Shown here piece by piece: positions 31,341-41,425 of a DNA stretch of 56,553 bases (within the stretch, counting starts at the first letter, position 1; the number at the start of each line of letters is the position of its first letter). Location of the stretch: contig JBNGIS010017987.1 of assembly GCA_049999725.1 (NCBI GenBank), forward strand, positions 1-56,553, given 5' to 3'. The notes beneath the pieces were generated by a model, which ran no database searches, was not told the origin of the DNA, and was given only the letters and a program-made list of their open reading frames with translations. The translations under genes and the position numbers were made by a program. Source of the DNA: Haplomitrium mnioides. Lineage: Eukaryota > Marchantiophyta > Haplomitriopsida > Calobryales.

Positions 31341-31830
31341 GGCATTTCAAGTCCTAAGGTCGATATATGGGCTCAAACAGAGTGGTAGAAATTGGTACTA
31401 GAGATTCAAATCGAGATGATGGCACTAAATTTTACAAATGATGACATTGCTCTATGCCTGTTCATGAAACACCAAGGCTCTCAATACGTCGTAGTTACAT
31501 TTTATGTAGATGACATAAATATTTTTGGCACAAAAACTCTAGCAGCGAGCACAATTGCCAAATTGAAAGATATATTTGAAATGCGAGACATCAAAGAACC
31601 AATTTCTGTCTCGACATCCAATTTGATCCACTAGTCCACATATATGGTCAAGATTCTCAAACAATTCAATATGGATAATGCGCATCCGACAAGCACTCCC
31701 ATGGAAATGAGATCTTCGAACCCAACCAAGGACATGTTTGGAAAACAAAAGGAGCATGAACAAACTCTGGGATCAGAAAAACCATACCTTTTGGCAATTG
31801 GAGCTCTCATGTACCTTGCAAATTAGACTA
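31340..31830 (+). pseudogene. Copia-2 reverse transcriptase, palm (second part) and connection
   Basis: Resumes with LRSIYGLKQSGRNWY (stop right after), then frame 31392-31634 with NDDIALCLFMKH and the intact catalytic motif in VVTFYVDDINIFG. A stop follows before STYMVKILKQFNMDNAHPTSTPM, the normal connection. Both catalytic motif halves survive on either side of the repeat block. Confidence 0.85.
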
Positions 31831-32490
31831 GACCTAATATATCTTTTGCAGTAAACCTGCTCGCAAGGCACAGCTCCCAGCCTACCATTCATCACTAGAA
31901 TGGACTTAAATGCATTTTCACATACTTGAAAAGTACAAAGGACATGGGACTCTTCTTCCCCAGAAATGTAATAAATAATATTGTTGGTTATGCCGATGCT
32001 AGATATTTATTCGATCATGATGACGCAAAGTCTCAAACAAGATGTGTCTTCCTTAAAGGAAACACCCCTATCTCATGGAAAAGCACAAAATATACAATTA
32101 CAACTACCTCAACTAATCATACAGAAATTATAGCACTCTATGAGGCTAGTAGGAAATGTATTTGGCTTCGACAACTAATGCATTGATCATATCAACATCA
32201 ATATGGTCAACCTCTACTTCAATCCCCTACAATAATATACGCGGACAATCGACAATACGTTGACCAAATTGCTCAAGGCTTTATCAAGGGTGACAGAATT
32301 AGGCACATTTCCCCGAAATTCTTTTACACCCACGAGCAACACGGTGACAAAATAAATGTCCAATGGATAGCAAGCAAAGATAGCATAGTAGATATCTTTA
32401 CCAAACCCCTTCCACTTGCTCTGTACATAGCACATATTCAAGGGCTCAGTTTAAGAAGACTATCTGAACTACACCAAAACAGTAAATAAG
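31830..32490 (+). pseudogene. Copia-2 RNase H and C-terminus
   Basis: TRPNISFAVNLLARHSSQP, then GYADARYLFDHDDAKSQT with an RNase H acidic residue, TSTNHTEIIALYEASRKCIWLRQL, and YADNRQ, followed by KDSIVDIFTKPLP and a final LRRLSELHQNSK before a stop near 32488. Order and motifs are those of copia RNase H. At least two frameshifts occur (about 32185 and 32230). Confidence 0.85.
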
Positions 32491-33066
32491 GATTGCTTAT
32501 ATTTTTTTCTCTCTGACCTTTAGTCATGAAGATCAAAGCTTGCAAATTCAGTTATTTCTCTTTGAAAATATCTAATTTGTTATAAATGCCATACATGTAA
32601 TAATAGGATCATATTATATCAGAAGTTGACATTACTTCTTAGCTTTTAAGGCTGATATAATTTTTCAAACAGATCTCTACGATATAAGTACAAAGGACGC
32701 ATCGACGCAACAATACAACTACAAAAGACGCAACAACACCACATATTAGCTTTACTATAAAAGCAACATTTTGACATTTTGCTACTTACACACACTCCAC
32801 ACTATATTATTATGTTTCAGCCTATCAAATATGTGGTGATACTCTTTCACTGAGAAGAAAGCGGGAGGGTTTTAATGAGACCACACATATATAGGATTTC
32901 AAATAGCACTCACATAGAATATAGTCCTAGGATGGCTGATTCCTAGAAGAAGAATCAGCCAATGGGGAATTCTATAGGGATATATATATACCCTATGTAA
33001 GTAGGCCATAAATGAATCATTCTACTCATTTTTCTGGAGCTTCCCATATGTTGTGTGTGCGTCGCT
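32490..33066 (+). other. 3' untranslated region and probable partial LTR of copia element 2
   Basis: No gene. A purine-rich run GAAGAAAGCGGGAGGG at 32853-32869 resembles a polypurine tract, so an LTR may begin near TGAGACCACACATATATAGG at 32876. A TATATATATA run lies near 32980. A CA end could not be fixed, and no second copy exists in the window to confirm it. Confidence 0.4.
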
Positions 33067-34340
33067 CATCCGATAACGATTCTTGCATAATTCTACTTTT
33101 AATTCACATCTTCTCTTGGAAACTTTGGTTGAAACAAGGTTCTAGCATGATTCTACTTGTAGTTCACACAACTTCCCTTGGAAATGTTGATTAAAAACTA
33201 GGTTCTTACATGATAATATTTGCAATTCACATTGTTTCTTAGAAACTTTAGTTGAAACAAGGTTCTTGCATAGTACTACTTGTAGTTCACAACATTTAAT
33301 GAAACCTTTTGTTGAAAGAAGGTTCTTGCATAATTCTACTTGTAGTTCACAACTTCTCTTGCAAACTTTAGTTGAAAGAAGCTTCTTGCATGATATTATT
33401 TGAAATATACAACTTCTCCAGGAAAGTTTGTTTGAAACAAGGTTCTTTCATGAAACTACTTGTAATTTACAACTTCTCTTCAAAACTTTGATGAAACAAG
33501 GTTCTTGCAAGATTCTACTTGTAGTTCACAACTTCTCTTGGAAACTTTGGATGAAACTGGGTTCTTGCAAGATTCTGCTTGCAGTTCACAACTTCTCTTG
33601 GAAACTTTGGATGAAACAAGGTTCTTAAATTATTCTACTTGTAATACACAACTTGTCTTGAAAACTTTGGTTGAAGTAAGGTTCTTGCATGATTGCACTT
33701 GTAATTTATAACTTCTCTTGGAAACTTTGGTTGAAATAAGGTTATGTAATTCAGAACTTCTCTTGGAAACTTTGGTTGAAACAAGGTTTTTGCATGAATC
33801 TACTTCTAATTCACAACTTCTGTTGAAAACTTTGGTTGAAATAAGGTTTGTCCTTGACTCTACTTGTAATTCACAAATTCTCTTGGTAAATTTGGTTGAA
33901 ACAAGGTTCTTCTATGATTCTACTTGCAATTTAGAACTGCTTTTGAAAACGTTGGTTGAAACAAGGTTTTTGCATAAGACTACTTGTAGCTCACAACATT
34001 TCATGAAACCTTTGGTTGAAAGAAGGTTCTTGCATAATTGTACTTGTAATTCACAACTTCTCTTGCAAGCTTTAGTTGAAAGAAGATTCTTGCATGATAA
34101 TACTTGAAATCCACAACTTCTCTTGGAAATTTTAGTTGAAGCAAGGTTCTTACATGATACTACTTGTAATTCACAACCTTTCTTCAAAACTTTGGTGAAA
34201 CATGGTTCTTGCAAGATTTTACTTGTAGTTCACAACTTTTTTTTGGAAACTTTGGTGAAACAAGGTTCTTGCAAGATTCTACTTTTAGTTCACAACTTCT
34301 CTTGGAAACTTTGGATGATATAAGATTCTTAAATGATTCT

Positions 34341-34350
34341 NNNNNNNNNN
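34341..34350. other. Short assembly gap (10 N)
   Basis: Ten N bases between two array units; probably a scaffold join of unknown true size. Confidence 0.97.
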
Positions 34351-34660
34351 CAAGGTTCTTGCATGGTTCTACTTGTAATTCACAATTTCTCTTGGAAACT
34401 TTGGTTGAAAAAAGGCTCTTGCATGATTATTCTTGTAATTCACACCTTCTGTTGGAAATGTTTGTTGAAACAAGGTTCTTGCATGATAGTACTTGTAATT
34501 CAAAACTTCTCTTAGAAACTTTGGATGAAATTTTTTTTTTGTAAGATTCTACTTGCAATTCACAACTTGTGTTGGAAACTTTTGTTGAAATAAGGTTTGT
34601 CCTTGATTCTACTTGTAATTCACAATCTCTCTTGAAAACTTTGGTTGAAACAAGGTTCTT

Positions 34661-35360
34661 CTATGATTCAACTTGTAATTCAGAACTTCTTTTGAAAACG
34701 TTGGTTGACACAAGGTTCTTACATTATTGTACTTGTAATTCACACCATCTCTTGGAAAATTTTGTTGAAATAACATTCTTTCATGTTACTACTTGTAATT
34801 CACAACTTCTCTTAGATATTTTGGTTGAAACAAGGCTTTTGCATCAATGTACTTGTAGTTCAGAACTTCTTTTATAAACGTTTGTTGAAACAAGATTTTT
34901 CCATGATTGTTTGTGTAATTCAAAAGTTCTCTTGCCAAACTTTGATCGAAACAAGGTTCTTTCAATTCTATCTCTAATTCAAAACTTATTTTAAGAGCAT
35001 TGATTGAAACAAGGTTCTTCTATCATTTCGGTTCTTACATGATTCCACTTGTAATTCACATCTTCTCTTGGAAACTTTGGTTAAAACAAGGTTCTAACAC
35101 GATTCTAGTTGTAGTTCAGAGTTTCTCTTGGAAAGGTTGATTAAAACTAGGTTCTTGCATGATACTTATTGGTATTCACATTGTTTCTTGGAAACTTTGG
35201 TTGAAACAAGGTTCTTACATGAGACTACTTATAGTTCACAACATTTCATGAAACCTTTGGTTGAAAGAAGGTTCTTGCATAATTCTACTTGTAATTCACA
35301 ACTTCTCTTGCAAGCTTTAGTTGAAAGAAGGTTCTTGCATGATAATACTTGAAATTCACA
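34661..35360 (+). repeat. Higher-order repeat, ~700-bp block copy 3
   Basis: Repeats the order seen at 24380-25080 and 25763-26461: CACCATCTCTTGG, TTAGATATTTTGG, GATTGTTTGTGTAATTC, TCTATCTCTAATTC, the shortened CATTTCGGTTCTTACATG unit, CAACATTTCATGAAACC and AATACTTGAAATTCAC. Finding it beyond a 6-kb copia insertion shows that blocks 3 and 4 were once contiguous or were exchanged. Confidence 0.85.
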
Positions 35361-35415
35361 ACTTCTCTTGGAAACTTTGGTGAAACAAGGTTCTTGCAAG
35401 ATTCTACTTTGAGTT

Positions 35416-36097
35416 CACTTTTAGTTCCTTTCATTTGTTGGCCATTGAGGACAAAAGGTCCTTTTCCCAGATTGAGGTATTTGTGGACAAAAGGTGCATT
35501 CTGAATCATTGTGCCTTTGTAGACTAAAGGTCCATTTTTATAGTGCATATCTTGAGGGACAAAAGGTCCAACCTCAGAGTTTAGGCCATGAGAGACAAAG
35601 GGTATAATCTTAGTATTTGGACCATGAGAGACAAAAGGTCTAATCTCAGTATTTGGGCCATGAGAGACAAAAGGTCTAATCTCAGTATTTAGGCCATGAG
35701 AGGCAAAAGGTCTAATCTTAGTGTTTGGGCTATTTGGGACTAAAGGTCCATATGCAATGTGGATGTTCTCCATGTGAATATGAAATGCCATTCTTGATAT
35801 GAGTTTGGGGGGTGACTTCATAAAAATCTGGGTATCCAAAGTGCCATATAAGTAGGCTGTGATGACGTCCATGATGTGCATAGTAAAATGACATTGGATA
35901 ACAAATGCTATCATATACATGTAAGTAGTAGTGTCCATGACAGGTGAGTATGTGAGGTCATAGTCACGTCCAAGAATCTGAGTATATCCTTTGGCCACTA
36001 ATTTTGCCTTATATCTTGAGACATCACCCTTCGGATTATATTTGTGGACAAGAATAAATCTGTAACCTATTAGATGCATGTCTAGAAGTGTTGCCAT
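35416..36097 (-). pseudogene. Copia-3 RT first part fused in frame to repeat peptide
   Basis: One uninterrupted minus-strand frame. It opens with LLDMHLIGYRFILVHKYNPK, then SRYKAKLVAKGYTQI, HIMDVITAYLYGTLD (first catalytic Asp) and RMAFHIHMENIHIAYGP. It then runs into tandem 12-residue units such as RPFVSHGPNTEI (35575-35735, several nearly identical) and the more diverged FVPQDMHYKNGPLV part. Because RT and repeats share one open frame, the repeats are genuinely part of the polyprotein of this family. The chain ends at the junction with array DNA near 35416. A CDS by length, but truncated and without a start of its own. Confidence 0.85.
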
Positions 36098-36190
36098 AAC
36101 AGATCCGAATACTTGTCATTGTATGAGAGAGTCAAGTTCCAAATTTACTGCTTTTTTCTATTGGGGCCAATCGGTTCTTGATTGTGCTTC

Positions 36191-36511
36191 TCATATAGAT
36201 AAAGGATCAGGCATATCCTTGTCTATAGATTGTGATACAGATAATGCAAATAGATCATCTATAGTGGTTTGGGATCTATCCCATATTTGACCAGTATGGG
36301 AATAGTCAATTGCTATTTCATCATTGTTTGTCACAACATGTAATGATGTCGGTGATGTTGGCTTATTCTTTGAGCCTTTAAGTCTGCCACGCTTTGCTCT
36401 AGGCTGAATTTTAGTGGCAGGTGCGTCAACTTTTTGAAGTCGTGCTGGTGCATTGGCAGCTTCAATATGTGAGTTGGTGATACTGGCTGCATTGTTAAAT
36501 GCATGAGACAT
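36191..36511 (-). pseudogene. Copia-3 integrase-RT linker
   Basis: A 106-codon frame with AFNNAASITNSHIEAANAP, the basic AKRGRLKGSKNKP tract and IDYSHTGQIWDRSQTTIDDL, collinear with element 2 at 29930-30190. It lies between integrase and RT on the minus strand. No known fold recognised. Confidence 0.7.
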
Positions 36512-36879
36512 TTTGATTAGTATTTGCTGTAAATGGAGGAGTTATTTGACTTTGGCATCAGAATGTCCGTTTCATTGATCAAAGTCCAATGGCAAGTGCT
36601 GGTGCTATATTAAGTTGTCATGAGGTTTGGGTTGTACAACTTTGTCCTCTTACATTAGATGTGGAAAAGATTCTTCAAAGAATTGGCAGTCTCCGAATCG
36701 AGGCTTCGTCGTTGTGGTCCCATCTTTGTTTGATGTGGTCTTAAGATTGGGACAAGTACGAGGCAGCCAAATATGCGAAGATGTGATATATCTGCTGGGA
36801 TTCCCATAGCAAGTTGATGTGGGGTATTCTGATTAAATGCAGAAGGTCTGTAGTGCAATAGAGATATTGCGTGCATGAC

Positions 36880-37310
36880 TGCATGTCCCTAGGCAGTGGT
36901 GAAGAGATTTGAGTTTAGAAGTAATGGTCTTGCTAAGAGTTGTATTCTCTTAATAGCAAATTCTGCAATGCCATTTTGAAAGTGTTCATGTGGAACTAAA
37001 TATTGTACATCTATGTTGGTAGATGTGCAAAAATCGTCAAAAGTTTGTGAAGAGAATTCTCCAACGTTGCCCTTTCTCAGATTTCTAATTGGGTAATCAA
37101 GGAACTGTGCTGAGAGTTGCAAGATTTGCGACAACAGTTTTGGGAAGGCCATGTTTTTGGTTGTAAGAAGAGATACTTTTGACCATTTGAATGATGCATC
37201 AATGGTGACAAGGAAGTATCAGAATGGTCCCAAAGGTGGGTGGATGGGTCCACAAACATCAACGTGGATTCTCTCAAGGAATCGAAGAATCGTGATTGTT
37301 GTTTTGTCGT
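36880..37310 (-). pseudogene. Copia-3 integrase core
   Basis: RFLERIHVDVCGPIHPP carries the first catalytic Asp. The second motif reads RNLRKGNVGEFSS, so the Asp present in element 2 (LKVDIAREFSS) has been lost, and the third is HFQNGIAEFAIKR with the Glu. A stop separates GPF from YFLVTIDASFKWSK. Non-functional on residue grounds as well as frame. Confidence 0.82.
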
Positions 37311-37990
37311 GAGAAGGTGCAGTTCTTATTTTGCCTTGTGCGCATGCTAAGCATGGTGTATTCAATGGTAGTGGATGTACGTTCTATGGTATGCCTTTGC
37401 TGTCCTTTTTGATGTGGTAGAACATGTCTTTGCTTGGATGCCCTAAGCGGTTGTGCCATGTGAGGGCTGTGGAGACCGGTTTCGTGGAGACGTGATATGA
37501 ACATATTTTTGTGGTTACAGTCTAGGTGGTGATAGTGAGAATGATTCTTGTATGTCAAAGCATGGTGTTGTTGGACTCAAGATGTGGAGGACTTTAGTTT
37601 CCTGAAAAGATTCGGTTTGAATGTGAAAATTGTTTCGTCGTATATCCTAGAAATTGATGAGGTTTTTGGTTGCTACAGGTGTATAAATTGTAGATTTGAT
37701 ATCTAGTCTTGTTCCATTTGGAAATATTTTGGTCACTGGACCATGTCCTTCTTCAATTTGATTGTGGCTGGTGATTGTTGTCATAGGTCTGGAAAAAGGT
37801 TTGATTGATGAGAAGTATTTTTGGTCTTGCAAGATAGTGTGCAAAGACTTGCTGTCATCCTGAAAGTCACATGACTTATTCATCCATGTCAAACTAGAAA
37901 AATGAATCTGAGATAACATGCATTGTAGACAGTATATTGTACTGTGGATATTCATCCATGTATGTCAATTCCAGTAAGTTGCCCTCCACT
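37310..37990 (-). pseudogene. Copia-3 protease and pre-integrase region
   Basis: Minus frame 37647-37955 contains FQDDSKSLHTILQDQKYFSS and then PFSRPMTTITSHNQIEEGH and NGTRLDIKSTIYTPVATKNL, a copia protease whose catalytic DSG is DSK. Frame 37274-37558 carries the pre-integrase segment (LHETGLHSPHMAQPLRAS...). Collinear with 28490-29080 in element 2. Confidence 0.72.
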
Positions 37991-38039
37991 TCATGATTGT
38001 GAGGTTTGGTATTTTGTTGGTATAATCGCGCTGGGTGTG

Positions 38040-38955
38040 CAGGTACTCTACACGTGGGCTGGGTGTGGCCACGTATGCCACATCGAATACGTGTGGTTTG
38101 CTACTGGCGCGGATTAGACAAATTCCGTCGGCCTCTATGGGGTTGTCTGCCTCCTCTATTATTCCATGTGTGATGTGAAACGTGTTTTTGTATCGTCGAT
38201 ATGCGACGGTTGGGATGTTGATCCATGTTATTGGGAGTTAGAGGTCGATTGTTGGTCAGGCAGTCATAGCTCGCTCTGAATCTGGAATTTCCCCTTCCTT
38301 TGCCTTTGGAAAAATGTATGTTCCTGGAGCGGGGGTAAAGACTCGTTCCTGTAAAGTGTGATTCAGAGTTCTGATGAGGAGCGGCAGACCTTGGGGGTCT
38401 CTTCTTTGCATTTTCCATGAGGAGAAGTTGATGCTTTTTAGCAAGTAGCATGTATGCTATAAGTTCAGAGTACCGAGTGAATCGCATATTGCATTATTGT
38501 GATGCCAAAATAAGATTGCTCATAGGAAAAGTCGATAGATTTTTCTCTATTTGTTCTTCATTGGTCACAAGGTGACCATAGATTGCTAGCTGTGAGACAA
38601 TGCAAAATATTTTGTTGTTGTAGTTGACGATAGACGTGTGGTCTTGAACTCATAGGTTAATCTAATCATGTCTCATTGCGGGTAGCGATGTGCTTGTCAG
38701 ATGGTCAGATATGAGTTTCAGCTCCTCCCATAGTAGATAGGGACTGTGATAGTTCAGGTATTGAAGTCTTAGGGGTTCCACCAGGTGGTGTCGAATCAGG
38801 ATGAGGGCTCTTGCTGCATCACATGGGGTGATATTGTCATCTGTGTTAATGATTTCATGGACACCCTTGGATGTTAAATAGTTTGTAGCGTCTAGTGACC
38901 AAGACGAGTAGTTGGAGCCGTCCAATTTCAGAGATTCTATAGGTGTCATTGTCAA
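38040..38955 (-). pseudogene. Copia-3 gag with defective zinc knuckle
   Basis: Starts MTMTPIESLKLDGSNYSSW (38955) and continues STDAARALILIRHHLVEP-like, the copia gag N-terminal domain. A second frame (38101-38487) has the RGNSRFR arginine/glycine-rich linker. Near 38060-38100 the knuckle reads RIRCGIRGHTQPTC, lacking the first Cys of CX2CX4HX4C. Frameshifts near 38660 and 38490 break the chain. Confidence 0.8.
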
Positions 38956-38959
38956 TCTG

Positions 38960-39700
38960 TTCTCTGTCTTGCTGAGAGTACTTGTGAATGAGAAAGATGA
39001 ACCATAATTTTTGGCAAATGCAGCTATTAGGTTAGGGTTGTGATTGTCTGTACTTGGTACAGATTGGTGATCGACCTTAGTTTTGGTCGATCACATATCC
39101 TAGTACCTGTTTATGTTTTCTGCCTTAAGCGGAAAAATCAAAAACTCAAATGAAAAACAGGAAAGAATTGACCAACTGCGAGTCAATTAGTATAAACACC
39201 GAGAAAAGAAATAAGAAATCGATGTGGCTAATAGATGAAGAAAACTTCCTTGTATACGTATGTATCTATTGCTTCTGATATGCCAGTAGTGTGTCCTCCT
39301 AGATCTTCCTTGTGTGTCCTCCGAGAGCTAAAACAAAGCCTAGTCCCCAGTCGTTGTTGTGCCTCTTCGCAAAATTGATTCTGTAACGAGAAAAAAAGTA
39401 CCAGTTGCAGGTATGGCTAAATAGGGGTTGAGCTTATGGAGGTGACAAGGGTCAGCGTTTCTTGCTAGTATGATTTGCTTGTAACCTCTGTTAGAAGTAG
39501 TTCATAAAAAACAAGTATGTCCCTTGTGAGGGATAGATTCGTTCAGAGAACAGAAAAGAATCAATCAAAGATGATCAAAGAATGGGTTGAAAAATTTGAA
39601 CCAAGAAGTAATCGCCTGTGTGAAGGTATCTTTCATCGAAGATGTATCTGACTAGGTCTTTGATGATGCATAAACAAGTGAGTCAAACTTGTGCACAGGT
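38960..39700 (-). other. Leader region of copia element 3
   Basis: No gene seen. The reverse complement matches the leader of element 2 in blocks (CTATCCCTCACAAG, ACCCTTGTCACCTCCAT, GGGGACTAGG, AAGGCAGAAAACATAAACAGG). The matching runs past 39600 (CCTTCACACAGGCG), to where element 2 is cut at 26996. Confidence 0.65.
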
Positions 39701-40504
39701 CTGTCCTGTACCTTGTCTCTCCCTACTTAGATAGTGCTATGGAATTGTAGAGAACCAAGCCAGTAATAAGGTAATACCAAAAACTTAGAAGGAGAGGTCA
39801 ATAGAGGTTCGTATACACTAGTGTCGAAGGAGAGCGGGTGTACGCGTTGGTGTCGTCTCCTATGTTGAACAATTTCTAACATAGAAAGTGGAGAAAGCAA
39901 AAGTCTCACGAAGAACCGTGGGTTGAAATGGTGAAGAGATACACCACTTATTCATAAGCATAGATGTTAGCAATGGAAGTAGAAAAAAAAAATAGAGAGT
40001 ACGACCTGATAGTTGTTGCTGTTGAAGAGACAGTTTCAGCTTGTCATAGGCAAAAAACAAAGACAAACACACAATGAGGATACAATGCAAGTCGGCATTG
40101 GGCACGCATAGAGTCGACAAGTCAAGAGAGTGATAAGCCTATGCTACTCAGTGTTGTCGAAAAGAGGGAAAACAAAAAGAAAAGGAAAAAAAAAAAGATG
40201 AGTCGTGAGGTCGCAATAGGGAGTGATGTCCTCAAGTATAAACTAAAAAAGCAAGAAGTTCTCTAACCGAGCAGTCGCAAAGTGTTGCTCCGATGAACAG
40301 AGAGTCGCGAAGCAAAGGAGCAAGTATGTTGCCAAGCAAAAGAAGGTAAGAGGTTTGCTGAACAAAGAACGCAATATCGTATGGATGAGCGGAGCATTGT
40401 CAAGCCAAAGAGCGAATGTGCATCAAACAGAGGTGCCAAAAATTGCCATGTGCATTGTCGAGGAGCTGCAGTGTTTGAGAAGTCGTACATGGATATGTAC
40501 AGTT
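39701..40504. other. Unassigned region upstream of copia element 3
   Basis: About 800 bp without array units or a convincing ORF. It is A/G-rich on the plus strand, with adenine runs at about 39985 and 40188. It may be the rest of element 3's 5' LTR and leader, but the only other family member is truncated before this point, so it cannot be tested here. Confidence 0.4.
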
Positions 40505-40880
40505 TAAAGTAGAAAATCTGGAGGAGGTTGGTCGAGTATGGAAGGAAAGCTTGGCACGATGCCTGTAGAAACTGGAGGAAGGCTCAAAGTGAAGCAAAGA
40601 GAGAAAAAATTCTGGAAACCTTTGACATAACCTGGGGTGCTAGGCATTTTCTCTGTATCCGTGATGAAGACAATGTTTACTGGAATCTGGATGTTAGTAG
40701 TAATCTGGATTGAGGGTATTGGCCTGCTGTGGTTTACTAGGCTTGATCCCAAAAGGGATTGATGGGTTGCTGTTTTTGCTGCTCGGCCTGATTGCTGGCC
40801 GCGGTTGTTCCTTTGATGCTTGAAAGTTAATAAAGCTGTTAACTTTCGGTCAAAAAAAAAAAGAAAAAAGAAAAAAAGAA
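40505..40880 (+). mobile_element. Poly(A)-tailed retroposed fragment, LINE-like 3' end or processed copy
   Basis: A ~66-codon open stretch (40513-40713, containing KAWHDACRNWRKAQSEAKRE) is followed by a T/G-rich 3' untranslated-like segment, an AATAAAGC signal at about 40829 and then an adenine-rich tail (CAAAAAAAAAAAGAAAAAAG) to 40880. This order is typical of 3' ends of plant LINEs or processed transcripts. I recognise no RT or nuclease motif in the short frame and found no flanking duplication, so the class is open. Confidence 0.45.
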
Positions 40881-40965
40881 GGAGCAACGTGAAAATGGGC
40901 TAGGGTCGCAAAAGTAAGCGCGCCCTAGTTTATACGAGTAGCTCTTTCAAAGGGAAAAGAAAAGG

Positions 40966-40987
40966 AAATGAATGAATGAATGAATGA
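40966..40987 (+). repeat. (AATG)n microsatellite
   Basis: Five consecutive copies of the tetranucleotide within GAAATGAATGAATGAATGAAT, a simple repeat. Confidence 0.9.
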
Positions 40988-41090
40988 GGGAGATGAGCAA
41001 GAGAGATAGGTGCTCAAGAAACAATACATGTTAGAAAAGTAACGAAGAAAACAAGTTCGTGGAGCAAAAAAATAGTGGAGAATCAAATCT

Positions 41091-41290
41091 CTTGAGAATA
41101 CATGACACTACTTGTAGCTCACAACATTTCATAAAACCTTTGGTTGAAAGAAGGTTCTTGCATGATTCTACTTGTAATTCNNNNNNNNNNTGATTCTACT
41201 TGTAGTTCACAACTTCTCTTGGAAACATTGATTAAAACTAGGTTCTTGCATGATACTATTTGTAATTCAGATTGTTTCTTGGAAACTTTG
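41091..41290 (+). repeat. 60-bp tandem array, block 5
   Basis: Three to four units including CAACATTTCATAAAACC and GATTAAAACTAGG variants, which are adjacent members of the ~700-bp higher-order block at 24380, 25763 and 34661. A 10-base N run (41181-41190) lies inside. The block ends at TTGGAAACTTTG where gypsy coding begins. Confidence 0.93.
41181..41190. other. Short assembly gap (10 N)
   Basis: Ten N bases inside array block 5; one or more units may be missing. Confidence 0.97.
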
Positions 41291-41413
41291 CATGAGAATG
41301 GATCAGTGGAGTTGTATACCTTGGAAAGAGAGCTGTTGCTTATGAGTATTAACGGGCGTCAATTGAAGAAATGTTACCTCAAGGAAGATGCTTCCAAGGT
41401 TATTGCGCAATAG
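41291..41413 (+). pseudogene. Ty3/gypsy integrase C-terminal tail (fragment)
   Basis: Reads HENGSVELYTLERELLLM, then SINGRQLKKCY and KEDASKVIAQ, and stops at TAG 41411-41413. The N-G-(S/A)-V/I-E-L ... (V/I)-N-G-x-(R)-L-K pattern is the C-terminal end of plant Ty3/gypsy integrases. Only about 40 codons remain; the left side is cut off by array DNA at 41290, so the rest of the polyprotein is gone. Its stop lies 12 bases before the start of element B, which fits the end of an internal region meeting a 3' LTR. Confidence 0.75.
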
Positions 41414-41425
41414 AGAGGAGGAATA
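41412..41425 (+). promoter_or_regulatory. Candidate polypurine tract before element B
   Basis: AGAGAGGAGGAATA directly precedes TGTGAGACG, the predicted first bases of element B, and follows the integrase stop. A purine run at this position would prime plus-strand DNA synthesis in an LTR retrotransposon. The last three or four bases are less purine-pure than in typical tracts. Confidence 0.5.

Larger units (their letters stand above)
26996..33066 (+). mobile_element. Ty1/copia retrotransposon 2, decayed, with repeat-peptide insertion in RT
   Basis: A 6.1-kb block of non-array DNA between two array blocks. It carries a ~850-bp leader, gag, protease, integrase, RT and RNase H in copia order on the plus strand. 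A minus-strand relative (element 3) matches it from the leader through RT. The left end is cut into the array at about 26996 without a recognisable 5' LTR, and frames are broken throughout. The array resumes near 33067 inside a known higher-order unit (CATCCGATAACGATTCTTG). No clear target-site duplication was found. The family's odd feature is the tandem peptide inside RT, listed separately. Confidence 0.9.
33067..35415 (+). repeat. 60-bp tandem array, block 4
   Basis: About 39 units between the two copia elements, including partial higher-order blocks at 33067-33400 and 33960-34110 and a full one at 34661-35360. It starts inside the shortened unit (CCGATAACGATTCTTGCATAA), which corresponds to 24750 and 26130, so the array clearly predates both copia insertions. 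A 10-base N run interrupts it at 34341-34350. Confidence 0.95.
35416..39700 (-). mobile_element. Ty1/copia retrotransposon 3 (same family as element 2), truncated
   Basis: Reading the minus strand from 39700 down to 35416: leader, gag, protease, integrase, linker and the first part of RT, then the repeat peptide, where the element ends abruptly in array sequence. RT palm, RNase H and 3' LTR are missing. It is oriented opposite to element 2, with about 2.3 kb of array between them. The upstream limit near 39700 is uncertain because the sequence beyond has no counterpart in the truncated element 2. Confidence 0.88.
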
